Assembly (NCBI GenBank): GCA_027923505.1
Contig: BROI01000027.1
Coordinates: 359,633 to 423,632, forward strand
Length of the DNA stretch: 64,000 nt
Direction: 5' to 3'
DNA from: Mayamaea pseudoterrestris
Lineage: Eukaryota > Bacillariophyta > Bacillariophyceae > Sellaphorales > Sellaphoraceae
Each line of letters starts with the position of its first letter. The stretch's first letter is position 1. Below are positions 19,848 to 29,216 of the stretch, piece by piece. Under the pieces are notes generated by a model that saw nothing but the letters and a program-made list of their open reading frames with translations, was not told the origin of the DNA and did no database searches. The position numbers were made by a program, and so were the translations under genes.

Positions 19848-20099
19848 TCATCCGAGCCGTATTGGTCCCGCCGCGGCACCTTTTGTGTTGAGTTCCATCC
19901 AGGCCTCGGACTGCTCGCTCCATTCCGTTGTTGCTATTGTGCTATAGGTCATTTTTGATGCTGATACCGTGCATACACTAGCTTTAATATGTAAAGGAGC
20001 TGATTGCCAAGTTTGGTTGAGTTCTGATGGGTATTTAAAAAGTGTGCACCCTCCAAGTGTCAATATTTTGTTGGTCTCCAGTATTTGCAGCATGATCAT
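19848..20099 (-). CDS. Conserved 83-residue ORF (copy 2)
   Basis: Identical in protein to 15794-16045; part of the 4,054-bp duplication. Same reservations: probably a terminal exon, function unknown. Confidence 0.4.
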   Translation of the reverse strand: MIMLQILETNKILTLGGCTLFKYPSELNQTWQSAPLHIKASVCTVSASKMTYSTIATTEWSEQSEAWMELNTKGAAAGPIRLG

Positions 20100-20183
20100 T
20101 CTCTAACAAATTATTGCTCTAGAATATTTTACAGACTGTAGACTATAATGTACAATGAAAGGAAGATTCAGCAACAAGTAATC

Positions 20184-20679
20184 AGATAGTGGTTTATAAT
20201 GTTGGCGCGGGCTTCGACTCGGATTTACTGCAGCAAGGAGAGAGGCTCTGCCACATTGGCAAGGGGAAATGCGACTGACCTGCGACCAGGATGGCTCCAA
20301 ACTTGCAACCAGCACTTGTTGCAGCCAAGGGTTCCTGTCACTTATAGTGGTTTATAATGTTGGCGCGGGCTTTGACTCGGATTTACTGCAGGTTGAGTGG
20401 GAGACTGTGCTTTTGGCAACTGGCTGCAAACGAGTCGCCTGCAACTAGGATGGCTCCAAACTTGCAACCAGCACTTGTTGCAGCATTACTATATTTGCGG
20501 AAAGGGTTCCTGTCACTTATAGTGGTTTATAATGTTGGCGCGGGCTTTGGCGAATTTGCCGCAGGTTGAATGGGAGACTGTGCTCTTGGCAACTGCCTGC
20601 AAACGAGTCGCCTGCTACATGAGCTAGCAACTACATTACAGCAAAATGTTGTAATTGCAACTAATAAACAGCTAGTACT
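20184..20679. repeat. ~175-bp dispersed repeat cluster (copy 2)
   Basis: Duplicate of 16130-16625, three units. One substitution distinguishes it (CCTGCTACATGAG here, CCTGCGACATGAG in copy 1). Confidence 0.8.
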
Positions 20680-20680
20680 T

Positions 20681-22717
20681 TTAAGTCTCCTCTGGCACAA
20701 TCCATTCTCGGTAACTCCCACCTGCTCCCCAAGCAATGATGGTAGCATTGTCATCAAAGTAATGGACCAATCCAGTGTCCGGGTCCACAGCCACAGTTAC
20801 AGCAGTATTATGTGCAATCTCTGCACCATAAAATTGCTGTGTCCAACCTTCCTTGAAACGAACAGCAATACCAATGCCATCATTCAAAAAGTACTGGTAA
20901 ATAATCCAGGATGCAGGAAACACACCAGAAACAGCGTAAGCACAATGTGTTGGAACTGAGAAGGTTTGTTCACCTTTCTTGTTCACCACTGTAAACATCT
21001 CTCGCATCTCCATCAGATACAAGTATATGTCATGCTTTGATGGATCGCGTTGCCACTCTTCAAGTACCTCATCAGCTCGGGCTTGAAACACTGGTAGTAA
21101 CTTGTCATTTTGGTCCACATGGCTAGTATTCGCAAAGGACAACCACTTGGTTAGGTAGCCTGTTGTGAGAATCTTGATACTGTTATGGCCAAGTTCTTGA
21201 AGTTGCTTGCTACCCACAAGAGCTGCCTGCAAAAATTCATTGACACCCTCATCCAAAGCAAAAGCAGCTGCAACAGTTACATGTTCCAGCGCATTTACTG
21301 CAGCATTGCAAATGGGGACAAAGAAATCATGCCACTCTTGTCGGTAGTACTGATGCTCTGTGGCACAGAATTGCAAAGGCTTCCTGCCTGCCATTTTGGT
21401 GAGACGCCTACAAAAATATCCATTTTGGCCAATGATATCAGAGGAACTTCATCCACCAAATATTATATTCCCGTATGTAAAGTCAATGAGGCCATAAAGC
21501 TGGGGATCCAGTTGAGTGAAAGCATTCTTGAGACGTCCCCATTCAACCACCTTGACACCATCTGGCGGAATGCTTGTTGGTCTTATATTGTGCTCTTCAA
21601 AATGTATGTCAGGCGTTTCATCTAGGTTGACGTCGCCAGCCTCACAAGTCTTGTCATTGGCAGCTTTCTTTCGGTCATTACCAAGTATAATTCGGACGCC
21701 GCCTGGAAACTCTTCTGTAACATCAACCATCTGCAACTCAATAATATTATCCTTTGTTAACTTCCTGACCCATTTGTTATGCATTTTAGCAATGCGACGT
21801 TCCTCTTTCAACATGTTAAATTGTGTTTTCGTCAACAAACCAAACTTTCCAGCGTTCGGCTTGCCAAGCAGAGGGACAGCAAAAAGCATGGCCTCGGTCG
21901 TGCGCAATCCACCTTTAAGCTTGCAAACCTCCCGGCGGCGGGCTTATCCAACATGCACGCAAACCGTTGTGCACCTTGCATCACGAAACTGCTTGGTATG
22001 CTTGCCCAAGCAGTATCTGCGCTTCTTTGCTGGCTGTGCCTCTGGCTTGGAATCTTCCACTGTCGGCACTACGTAGGCCTTTGAATAGTCCGTCTTGACA
22101 GGCTCATTTTCATTTCGGGGAATGACAGTCGTGAATACCTTATCTGGACCATAGGGATCCATTTGAATGCACTTGTCTTGGTGGTCAAGATTCGCAATAA
22201 TATTGCCAATTTGGAGCGGCACGCAAGGCAGTCCCGACAGGAGGTTGAGAAACTTGCAGGACTTGTGCTCCAAGTCACGATATGGCACTGTTTTGATGGT
22301 GAAGTATTGCTCAAATGCCGCAATTGGAGCATCGGCTGGAAGGTTCGAGAATGGGTAAATAATTTGTCCATCTTGCTCGATGGCTTCACAGTGGCATTCC
22401 ATGAAGGTGACGGTCGACTGTTGCCCATTGTAATGCGCGCTCATGAACACGCCAAAAAGATAGTCCTTACTGTGCTTGTACTTGATGACACATCCATAAT
22501 TGCGACCATGGTGTTCAACATCATCCAAGTCAGTATTTGGAATGTAAATGGTGCGACTAGCCTTGCCTTCTTCCGTCAAATTCCATCGGTATCCAGTCAA
22601 TGGAACGGTTTCCAATGTGGCTGACCCCAGTTTTGGCAAATACGCGAGCGCTTCTCCCGTTCCAGTGGTTTTAGACAAGTCGCAGAAGAGCGCCTTTTTG
22701 GCAGCGCATGGAGGCAT
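20681..22717 (-). pseudogene. YLPKLG-family gene, copy 2
   Basis: Duplicate of copy 1 within the 4,054-bp repeat. It has the same frame from ATG 22717 and the same two nonsense codons (TAA at 21944-21946, TGA at 21449-21451). The lesions therefore predate the duplication and neither unit can make the full protein. The three open segments are 282 (with upstream extension), 152 and 237 residues. Confidence 0.65.
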
Positions 22718-22957
22718 GGTAGCAGGAGTAAAGGGTTGTTTCGCTTCATTTTGTGAGGCCGTGAGGTGCGACTTGGTGATGTGCGTACGCATCGGATGGA
22801 ACGAGTTTTTGAATGGCGCTCGTTCCTTCCATTCGAGTCGTACCGGTACTCACTCTCTCGGCCGCAGTGAAACAATCAGCAGGCATGATGACCATGGAGG
22901 GAGAAAGGATGTTTATTGATTAACGGCACGCCATCGAACAACATTTGTAGCAGAAGC
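22718..22957. promoter_or_regulatory. Divergent promoter region of the YLPKLG / CxxC pair (copy 2)
   Basis: Matches 18664-18903, with the same GTACCGGTAC palindrome and the same spacing to both starts. This copy drives the full-length CxxC-acidic fusion. Confidence 0.5.
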
Positions 22958-24931
22958 ATGACGCAGCAGCAGCATTACCATTCCTTTGATCCTTCCTGGC
23001 TGTCGGTTCTTCTGCCTGACGATCCCCTGGCATGCGACGCTCCGTACCTTTCCATTTTGTCCGAGAGCAATACATTTCAATGGTTGGCGCTACTGCTCAA
23101 GCATTTGAAGAGCGCCAAGCATTACAAGCGATATGGACTCTTGATGCGGGCGTATCGGCTGGAGCGCGGCGATTTTGAAGGCGATGACTGCGATGCAAAT
23201 ACGATGACGACTCCGAGTAATTTACCATTAACGCATGACAAGACGACGACGACGCGCCGCCGCTACCCCGACTCGTGGCTGCAGCAGACGCCCCTCCCCT
23301 CCAAACTCGACCATCAGCAGGTTTCATACGGCGAGCGCATTTACGATCACGTCAGCAAGACGCTGCGGTGGCGCTGCCTGCTGTGCGACTCTGGATGGAT
23401 GGGTAACAGCGGCACGGATGCAATGGAACACTGCGCGGGCCGCAACATGGCGCGAATTACGAGCAGTTTCGGGCCGCATATTTGCTACATGCGGAGCGAG
23501 AGTCAAGCGGCGGCGCGAGAAGCTGCGGAGCAAGAAGTCGCCACAAAACAAGCTGCTGAGCGAGAACAAGCTGCGGAACGACAGGCTGTGGAGCGACTGC
23601 AGCAGCAGCGACTGCAGCAGCAACAGCAAGACATACTAAAGCGACAGCATGCGCCAATGGAGCCAGCGGCGGCAAAGGAGGCTTTGCAAAAGGTGCAGCA
23701 GGAGCGACATGACAATATACATGGCCAGTAGGAGACGCAGACGCAGCCGCAGCAAACGCAAATGCAACAATTTGCGAAACCGCAGCAAAATCGTTTGCAA
23801 ATGGCAAGAACTAGTGCAAAGCAGCAATCTACTACATGTTTGGGTATCGTTTCATCTCCTCCAATAGGCAGCGTTGCGCCAGACTTTGAACCGCACTGGC
23901 TGCAGCATCTGCTCAAGGGCGTCTCCGCGTTTAGCGGCGTGCCGTATGGACAAATCAAAATGATACAGTCTAGCCTGGCGCAAGGAAATTGGTGGACTAA
24001 TCAACATCGTCAATGGTGCCGCCAGGCAAACAATTCCTTGCTGCATGGAATGTACCTGGATGACGCAAATGACCTCTCTGCTGTGCACCAGTTGGATGAG
24101 GAGGAGGCTGGTGACAATGACAGTGAACTCGACAATGAGCTTGACGATGAGCTCCACAATGAGCTCAACAATGAGCTCGACAATGAGCTTGACAATGAGC
24201 TCGACAATGAGCTTGACAATGAGCTCGACAATGAGCTTGACAATGAGCTCCATGACAATGTAGAGGAGGAGGATGGCACTGCCAATTATGTCTCTTTTGA
24301 CAGTGAGGAGGAGATGGATGAGCAAGGTGAATTGAGGGATGACCAAGAGGCGGATGGCAAAGAGGTGGATGGTGAAGATGCGGACGCCGAAGAGGTGGAC
24401 GGCGAAGAGGCAGACGGCGAAGAGGCGGATGGTGAAGAGTTGGATGGCGCAGAGGCGGACAGCGAAGAGGCGGATGGCGACGAGTTGGATGGCTCAGAGG
24501 GGGATAAAGAATTGGACGAAGAGTCGGACGAAAAATCGGATGAAGAGTCGGACGAAAAGTTGAATGAAGAGTTGGATGGCAAAGTGTTAGATGAAGAGAT
24601 GGATGCCGAAGTGATGGATGAAGAGGCAGCTGGCGTGGAGCTGCATGGCAAGGAGCTGCATGGCGAAATGGCGGACGGCGAAGAGGCGGACGGCAAAGAG
24701 TCAGACGGCGAAGAGTCGGATGGCACAGAGTCGGATGGTGAAGAGTCAGACAAAGAGTCCGACGAAGAGTCGGACGAAGAGTCGGACAGCAAGGAGCTGC
24801 ATGGCGACAACGAGAATGCAGTTGGAATGGGTAGCATGGCTGCCAAGACAGAAGCCAATGGGTCTCTTTTGAATCAACACAAGCTCAAGGAGGCAACAAA
24901 CTGTGGCAGCAGCAAAGGCAGCAACTGTTAG
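22958..24931 (+). pseudogene. CxxC / acidic-repeat fusion gene (in-frame TAG at 23729)
   Basis: From ATG 22958 one frame runs to TAG 24929-24931 with a single TAG at 23729-23731 (CAG TAG GAG). Residues 1-257 are the CxxC family: Leu-rich helix, RRRYPDSW, CLLC...MEHC, then an Ala/Glu/Gln coiled coil rich in AERQAVERLQQQ. After the TAG the Gln-rich coiled coil continues (QMQQFAKPQQN, FEPHWLQHLLKGVSAFSG). At about 23969 the sequence switches, still in frame, to the acidic repeat family (SLAQGNWWTNQH...), matching acidic gene 1 from its codon ~90 onward. The acidic part has expanded LDNE repeats and (E-x-D-G-E)n units. If a Met after the TAG is used the product is about 389 residues. This is a chimeric gene produced by recombination. 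Confidence 0.65.
24121..24260 (+). repeat. 12-bp coding repeat (LDNE)n
   Basis: About eleven 12-bp units alternating GAGCTCGACAAT and GAGCTTGACAAT, encoding ELDN repeats inside the fusion gene. Acidic gene 1 has only three such units, so the array expanded after duplication. Confidence 0.9.
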
Positions 24932-25189
24932 AGCAACAGGTTTGACAGTTGGTATGGTGGCCGAGTAATTATATATTCATGCATGCAAAGCACTGGCGCA
25001 TCTGCAGCCAATGATGATAGTAATATTTCAATAAAAAGAAGATAGTCGTTGTCAACAAAAAGCTGCTAATGTCTCATTAGTTTGTAGTGGCCCACCATGC
25101 TGCTAATTGGGGTTTTCCTTGAACGTGTGAATTAGCGAACGCACAGCTTTGTTTTTGAACGGGCGCGACCACCGGTGTCAAGGATGACC

Positions 25190-25700
25190 GTTTTCGTTGA
25201 TTTAAAGCACTAGATCTACTAAGTAAGTCAAGCGGGTTCTAATGGTGCGATTAGTTTTGCCCTCGAATGAGTATTGGTCCTGTCGTGGCCCCTTTTGTGT
25301 TGAGTTCCATCCAATCGACCCACCACCCCCCACCCCGCATCACAAATCATCACGTTTTCATTGATTTAAAGTACTATATCTACTAAGTAAGTCAAGCGGG
25401 TTCTAACGGTGTAATCAGTTTTGTCATCGGAGCCGTATTGGTCCCGTCGTGGCCCCTTTTGTGTTGAGTTCCATCCAATCGACCCACCACCCACCACCCC
25501 GCATCACAAATCATCACTTTTGCCTTTTAAAGCTTATAATAGACCGTTTTCAGTGATTTAAAGCACTATATCTACTAAGTAAGTCAAGCGGGTTCTAACG
25601 GTTTAATCAGTTTTGTCATCGGAGCCGTATTGGTCCGGTCGTGGCCCCTTTTGTGTTGAGTTCCATCCAGGCCTCGGACTGCTCGTTCCATTCCGTTGTT
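25190..25700. repeat. 173-bp-family array, diverged copy 3
   Basis: Three units beginning at TTTTC(G/A)TTGATTTAAAG near 25191, 25355 and 25547 (periods about 164 and 192 bp). They share AAGTAAGTCAAGCGGGTTCTAA and CCTTTTGTGTTGAGTTCCATCC with the arrays at 15.2 and 19.4 kb, and carry an extra C-rich insert (CCACCCCGCATCACAAATCAT). Confidence 0.8.
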
Positions 25701-25861
25701 GCTATTGTGCTATAGGTTATTTTTGATGCTGATACCGTGCATACACCTGCTTTAATATGTAATGGAGCTGATTGCCAAGTTTGGTTGAGTTCTGATGGGT
25801 ATTTAAAAAGTGCGAGCCCTCCAAGTGTCAATATTTTGTTGGCAGCAACTTGTCGCACCAA
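25616..25861 (-). CDS. Conserved ~80-residue ORF (copy 3, diverged)
   Basis: ANKILTLGGLALFKYPSEL...WMELNTKGATTGPIRLR. It aligns with the two copies at 15794 and 19848 over 75 residues with about seven replacements and no indel, but has a different N-terminus. It overlaps the end of the 25.2-kb array. Probably a relic terminal exon. Confidence 0.4.
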   Translation of the reverse strand: MVRQVAANKILTLGGLALFKYPSELNQTWQSAPLHIKAGVCTVSASKITYSTIATTEWNEQSEAWMELNTKGATTGPIRLR

Positions 25862-25993
25862 TCAAAGGCATTGTTTCAGTATCCAGTCTTTGCAGCATGA
25901 TCATTCTCTAACAAATTATTGCTCTAGAATACTTTTACAGACTGTAGACTATAATGTACAATGAAAGGAAGATTCAGCAACAAGTAATCAGCA

Positions 25994-26278
25994 TTGTTTT
26001 GGAAGCACTTGGTCAACACACTCTTGGCATTTGATGGCAAGAAACGCGTCAATTTGAAGTTTCATCTTCAACAAGCTATCCAGCAAGTCATTCCAACACT
26101 CTCACTGAGCCAATCCTACCGCTGGTTCCACCATTTTGCTCAGTATGGCGAAGTTCCAGCCATTACACGACGCAGGCACCGGCGTTGCCGCAGACCTGTT
26201 CGGAATTGGACAGAAAATGACACCACTTTGCTCCGGGGAATTGTCAATGCAAAGCTTTATTTGTATCTTGATGTGTGA
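25994..26278 (+). pseudogene. Tc1/mariner-like transposase fragment
   Basis: An ATG-less open segment reads LSLSQSYRWFHHFAQYGEVP, ITRRRHRRCRRPVRNW and TLLRGIVNAKLYLYLDV. The order (helix-turn-helix helix, Arg-rich linker, then a short DxxLLRGIV...LYLDV segment) is that of the N-terminal half of IS630/Tc1-type transposases before the DDE domain. The catalytic part is missing; sequence passes into the ~175-bp repeats at 26,280. Confidence 0.45.
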
Positions 26279-26359
26279 ATACTATTCGTGCCTTTTCAAG
26301 CAGCAAAAATGCCCAACGGTGTTGTCCGGAGTGGGGCTTTGCCCCTTTGGCAAGGGGAA

Positions 26360-27100
26360 ATCGAATCGCCTGCGACCACCCAACACTTGCTGCAGCCTTT
26401 ACTATATATGCGGGAAGGGTTCCTGGTGCTAATAGTGGTTTATATGGCTGGCGCAGGCCTTTGGCGCGAATTTGCCGCAGGTTGAGTGGGAGACTGTGCT
26501 TTTGGCAACTGGCTGCAAATGACTTGCCTGCAACTAGGATGGCTCAAACCCAGCAACCAACACTTGCTGCAGCCTTTACTATATATGCGAGAAAAGTTCA
26601 TGGTGCTAATAGTGGTTTATAAGGTTGGCGCGGGCTTCGACTCGGATTTACTGCAGCAAGGAGAGAGGCTCTGCCACATTGGCAAGGGGAAATGTGACTG
26701 ACCTGCGACCAGGATGGCTCCAAACTTGCAACCAGCACTTGTTGCAGCCAAGGGTTCCTGTCACTTATAGTGGTTTATAATGTTGGCGCGGGCTTCGACT
26801 CGGATTTACTGCAGGTTGAGTGGGAGACTGTGCTTTTGGCAACTGGCTGCAAACGAGTCGCCTGCGACTAGGATGGCTCCAAACTTGCAACCAGCACTTG
26901 TTGCAGCATTACTATATATGCGGAAAGGGTTCCTGTCACTTATAGTGGTGTATAATGTTGGCGCGGGCTTTGGCGAATTTGCCGCAGGTTGAATGGGAGA
27001 CTGTGCTCTTGGCACCTGCCTGCAAACGAGTCGCCTGCTACATGAGCTAGCAACTACATTACACCAAAATATTGTAATTGCAACTAATAAACAGCTAGTA
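26360..27100. repeat. ~175-bp dispersed repeat cluster (copy 3)
   Basis: Four units with GTGGTTTATA-type starts at about 26431, 26609, 26769 and 26946. Two subtypes alternate: one with GGAGAGAGGCTCTGCCACATT, one with GGGAGACTGTGCT(T/C)TTGGCAAC. They again lie directly 3' of a YLPKLG fragment. Confidence 0.75.
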
Positions 27101-27103
27101 CTT

Positions 27104-27493
27104 TTATGTCTCCTCTGGCACAATCCATTCTCGGTAACTCCCACCTGCTCCCCAAGCAATGATGGTAGCATTGTCATCAAAGTAATGGACCAATCCAGTG
27201 TCCGGGTCCACAGCCACAGTTACAGCAGTATTATGTGCAATCTCTGCACCATAAAATTGCTGTGTCCAACCTTCCTTGAAACGAACAGCAATACCAATGC
27301 CATCATACAAAAAGTACTGGTATATAATCCAGGATGCAGGAAACGCACCAGAAACAGTGTAAGCACAATGTGTTGGAACTGAGAAGGTTTGTTCACCTTT
27401 CTTGTTCACCACTGTAAACATCTCTCGCATCTCCATCAGATACAAGTATATGTCATGCTTTGATGGATCGCGTTGCCACTCTTCAAGTACCTC
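27104..27493 (-). pseudogene. C-terminal fragment of a YLPKLG-family gene
   Basis: Encodes the last ~125 residues (DIYLYLMEMREMFTV, FPASWIIYQYFLYDG, REWIVPEET) with few changes from copies 1 and 2. It ends abruptly at 27493, where the ~175-bp repeat starts (CAAGTACCTC / GTTCCTGTCAC). The break marks a recombination point. Confidence 0.75.
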
Positions 27494-28030
27494 GTTCCTG
27501 TCACTTATAGTGGTTTATAATGTTGGCGCGGGCTTCAACTCGGATTTACTGCAGGTTGAGTGGGAGACTGTGCTTTTGGCAACTGGCTGCAAACGAGTCG
27601 CCTGCGACTAGGATGGCTCCAAACTTGCAACCAGCACTTGTTGCAGCATTACTATATTTGCGGAAAGGGTTCCTGTCACTTATAGTGGTTGATAATGTTG
27701 GCGCGGGCTTTGGCGAATTTGCCGCAGGTTGAATGGGAGACTGTGCTCTTGGCAACTGCCTGCAAACGAGTCGCCTGCTACATGAGCTAGCAACTACATT
27801 ACACCAAAATATTGTAATTGCAACTAATAAACAGCTATTACTTTTATGTCTCCTCGACTCAGATTTACTGCAGCAAGGAGAGAGGCTCTGCCACATTGGC
27901 AATGGGAAATGCAAGTGACCTGCGACCAGGAGGGCTCAAACCCAGCAACCAACACTTGCTGCAGCCTGTACTATATATGCGGGAAGGGTTCTTGGTATTT
28001 ATAGTGGTTTATATGGCTGGCGCGGTCCTC
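27494..28030. repeat. ~175-bp dispersed repeat cluster (copy 4)
   Basis: Units at about 27510, 27687 and 28005 plus a partial unit near 27,855. The segment CATGAGCTAGCAACTACATTACACC recurs here as in copy 3. Confidence 0.75.
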
Positions 28031-28031
28031 G

Positions 28032-28314
28032 ACTTGAATTTCAGCGGGCAAGTCAATATTGGGCGCTTTCTTGTCGACAATATTGACAAGCGGCGGCCAT
28101 CCACCATCAACTGCTTTGATCTGAGCATAAAGATTGTCAGCGTGTTCAATTAGCTGGGAGATATGAACGTTTAACTGAACATGCGAGAGCATCAAGTTGG
28201 TATTAACGCTGACGTGCGTCTTGTTGCCTCTCGAGAGAGAGTACGTGACGGAATCACCACCAGTCGTTTCAAAAGTGTGAAGGATGAGCTCGCCCCACGT
28301 GAACATTGGCATAG
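28032..28314 (-). pseudogene. Fragment of an unrecognised gene, short copy
   Basis: Minus strand reads MFTWGELILHTFETTGGDSV, then SLSRGNKTHVSVNTN and AVDGGWPPLVNIVDKKAP. It is bounded on both sides by ~175-bp repeats. A longer copy lies at 28558-29156. I do not recognise the protein. Confidence 0.55.
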
Positions 28315-28565
28315 CCTTTACTATATATGCGGGAAGCGTTCCTGGTGTTAATAGTGGTTTATAAGGTTGGCGCGGGCTTCGACTCAGATTTACTGCAGCA
28401 AGGAGAGAGGCTCTGCCACATTGGCAATGGGAAATGCGACTGACCTGCGACCAGGAGGGCTCAAACCCAGCAACCAACACTTGCTGCAGCCTTTACTATA
28501 TATGCGGGAAGGGTTCTTGGTAGTTATAGTGGTTTATATGGCTGGCGCGGTCTTTGACTCGACTT
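28315..28565. repeat. ~175-bp dispersed repeat cluster (copy 5)
   Basis: Units at about 28351 and 28531, separating the two gene fragments at 28032-28314 and 28558-29156. Confidence 0.75.
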
Positions 28566-29156
28566 TCATCTCAAGTGGGCAAGTCGATATCGGGCACTTT
28601 CTTGTCGACAATATTGACAAGCGGCGGCCATCCACCATCAACTGCTTTGATCTGAGCATAAAGATTGTCAGCGCGTTCAATGAGCTGGGAGATATGAACT
28701 TTTAACTGAACATGCAAGAGCGTCAAAGTTGGTATTAACGCTGACGTGCATCTTGTTGCCTCTCGAGAGCGAGTATGTGACGGAATCACCACCAGTCGTT
28801 TCAAAAGTGTGAAGGATGAGCTCGCCCCACGTGAACATCAGCATGGCCTCCTCTAACTTGCCAATTAAAGGCTTGAAAGCAATGCGAATGGCGTAGTCCT
28901 GAGCAGCTCGCTTCATGGTGAGGTTGCGGTGACAAGCTGGCGTCTTGGGGATGAGCTTGGCGAGTGGATTGTCCTCAAGCACTTGAGGGAGTGTGTAGTC
29001 AGGGTTTGGCTTGCCTCCGCAGAGGGCAATCTTGCGCTCGGAGTCGAGGTAACCACCAATGAGGGAAACATTTTCGTTGGCCATTGGAATAGAGGTTTCA
29101 TCCTTGAGGCTCCTCATTGGGGTCAGGCTCCTGGGTTGGCTTCTCTCAACCCACAT
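28558..29156 (-). pseudogene. Fragment of the same unrecognised gene, long copy with frameshift
   Basis: From 29156 the minus strand encodes SLIGGYLDSERKIALCGG, PNPDYTLPQVLEDNPLAKLI and TMKRAAQDYAIRIAFKPLIG, then the same MFTWGELILHTFETTGGDSV block as the short copy. One extra A near 28,727 (CGTCAAAGTTGG versus CATCAAGTTGG in the short copy) shifts the frame before the GGWPPLVN block. Pseudogene of unknown function. Confidence 0.6.
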
Positions 29157-29216
29157 AAGCTAGCAACTACATTACAGCAAAATATTATAATTGCAACTAA
29201 TAAACAGCTAATACTT

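Larger units (their letters stand above)
19397..23450. repeat. 4,054-bp tandem duplication, unit 2
   Basis: Second unit. It starts inside the 173-bp array (units at 19429, 19602 and 19775) and ends at GCCGCAACATGG, after which unique sequence GCGCGAATTACG continues the CxxC gene. The right-hand end is therefore the original arrangement and the internal junction is the novel one. Confidence 0.9.
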
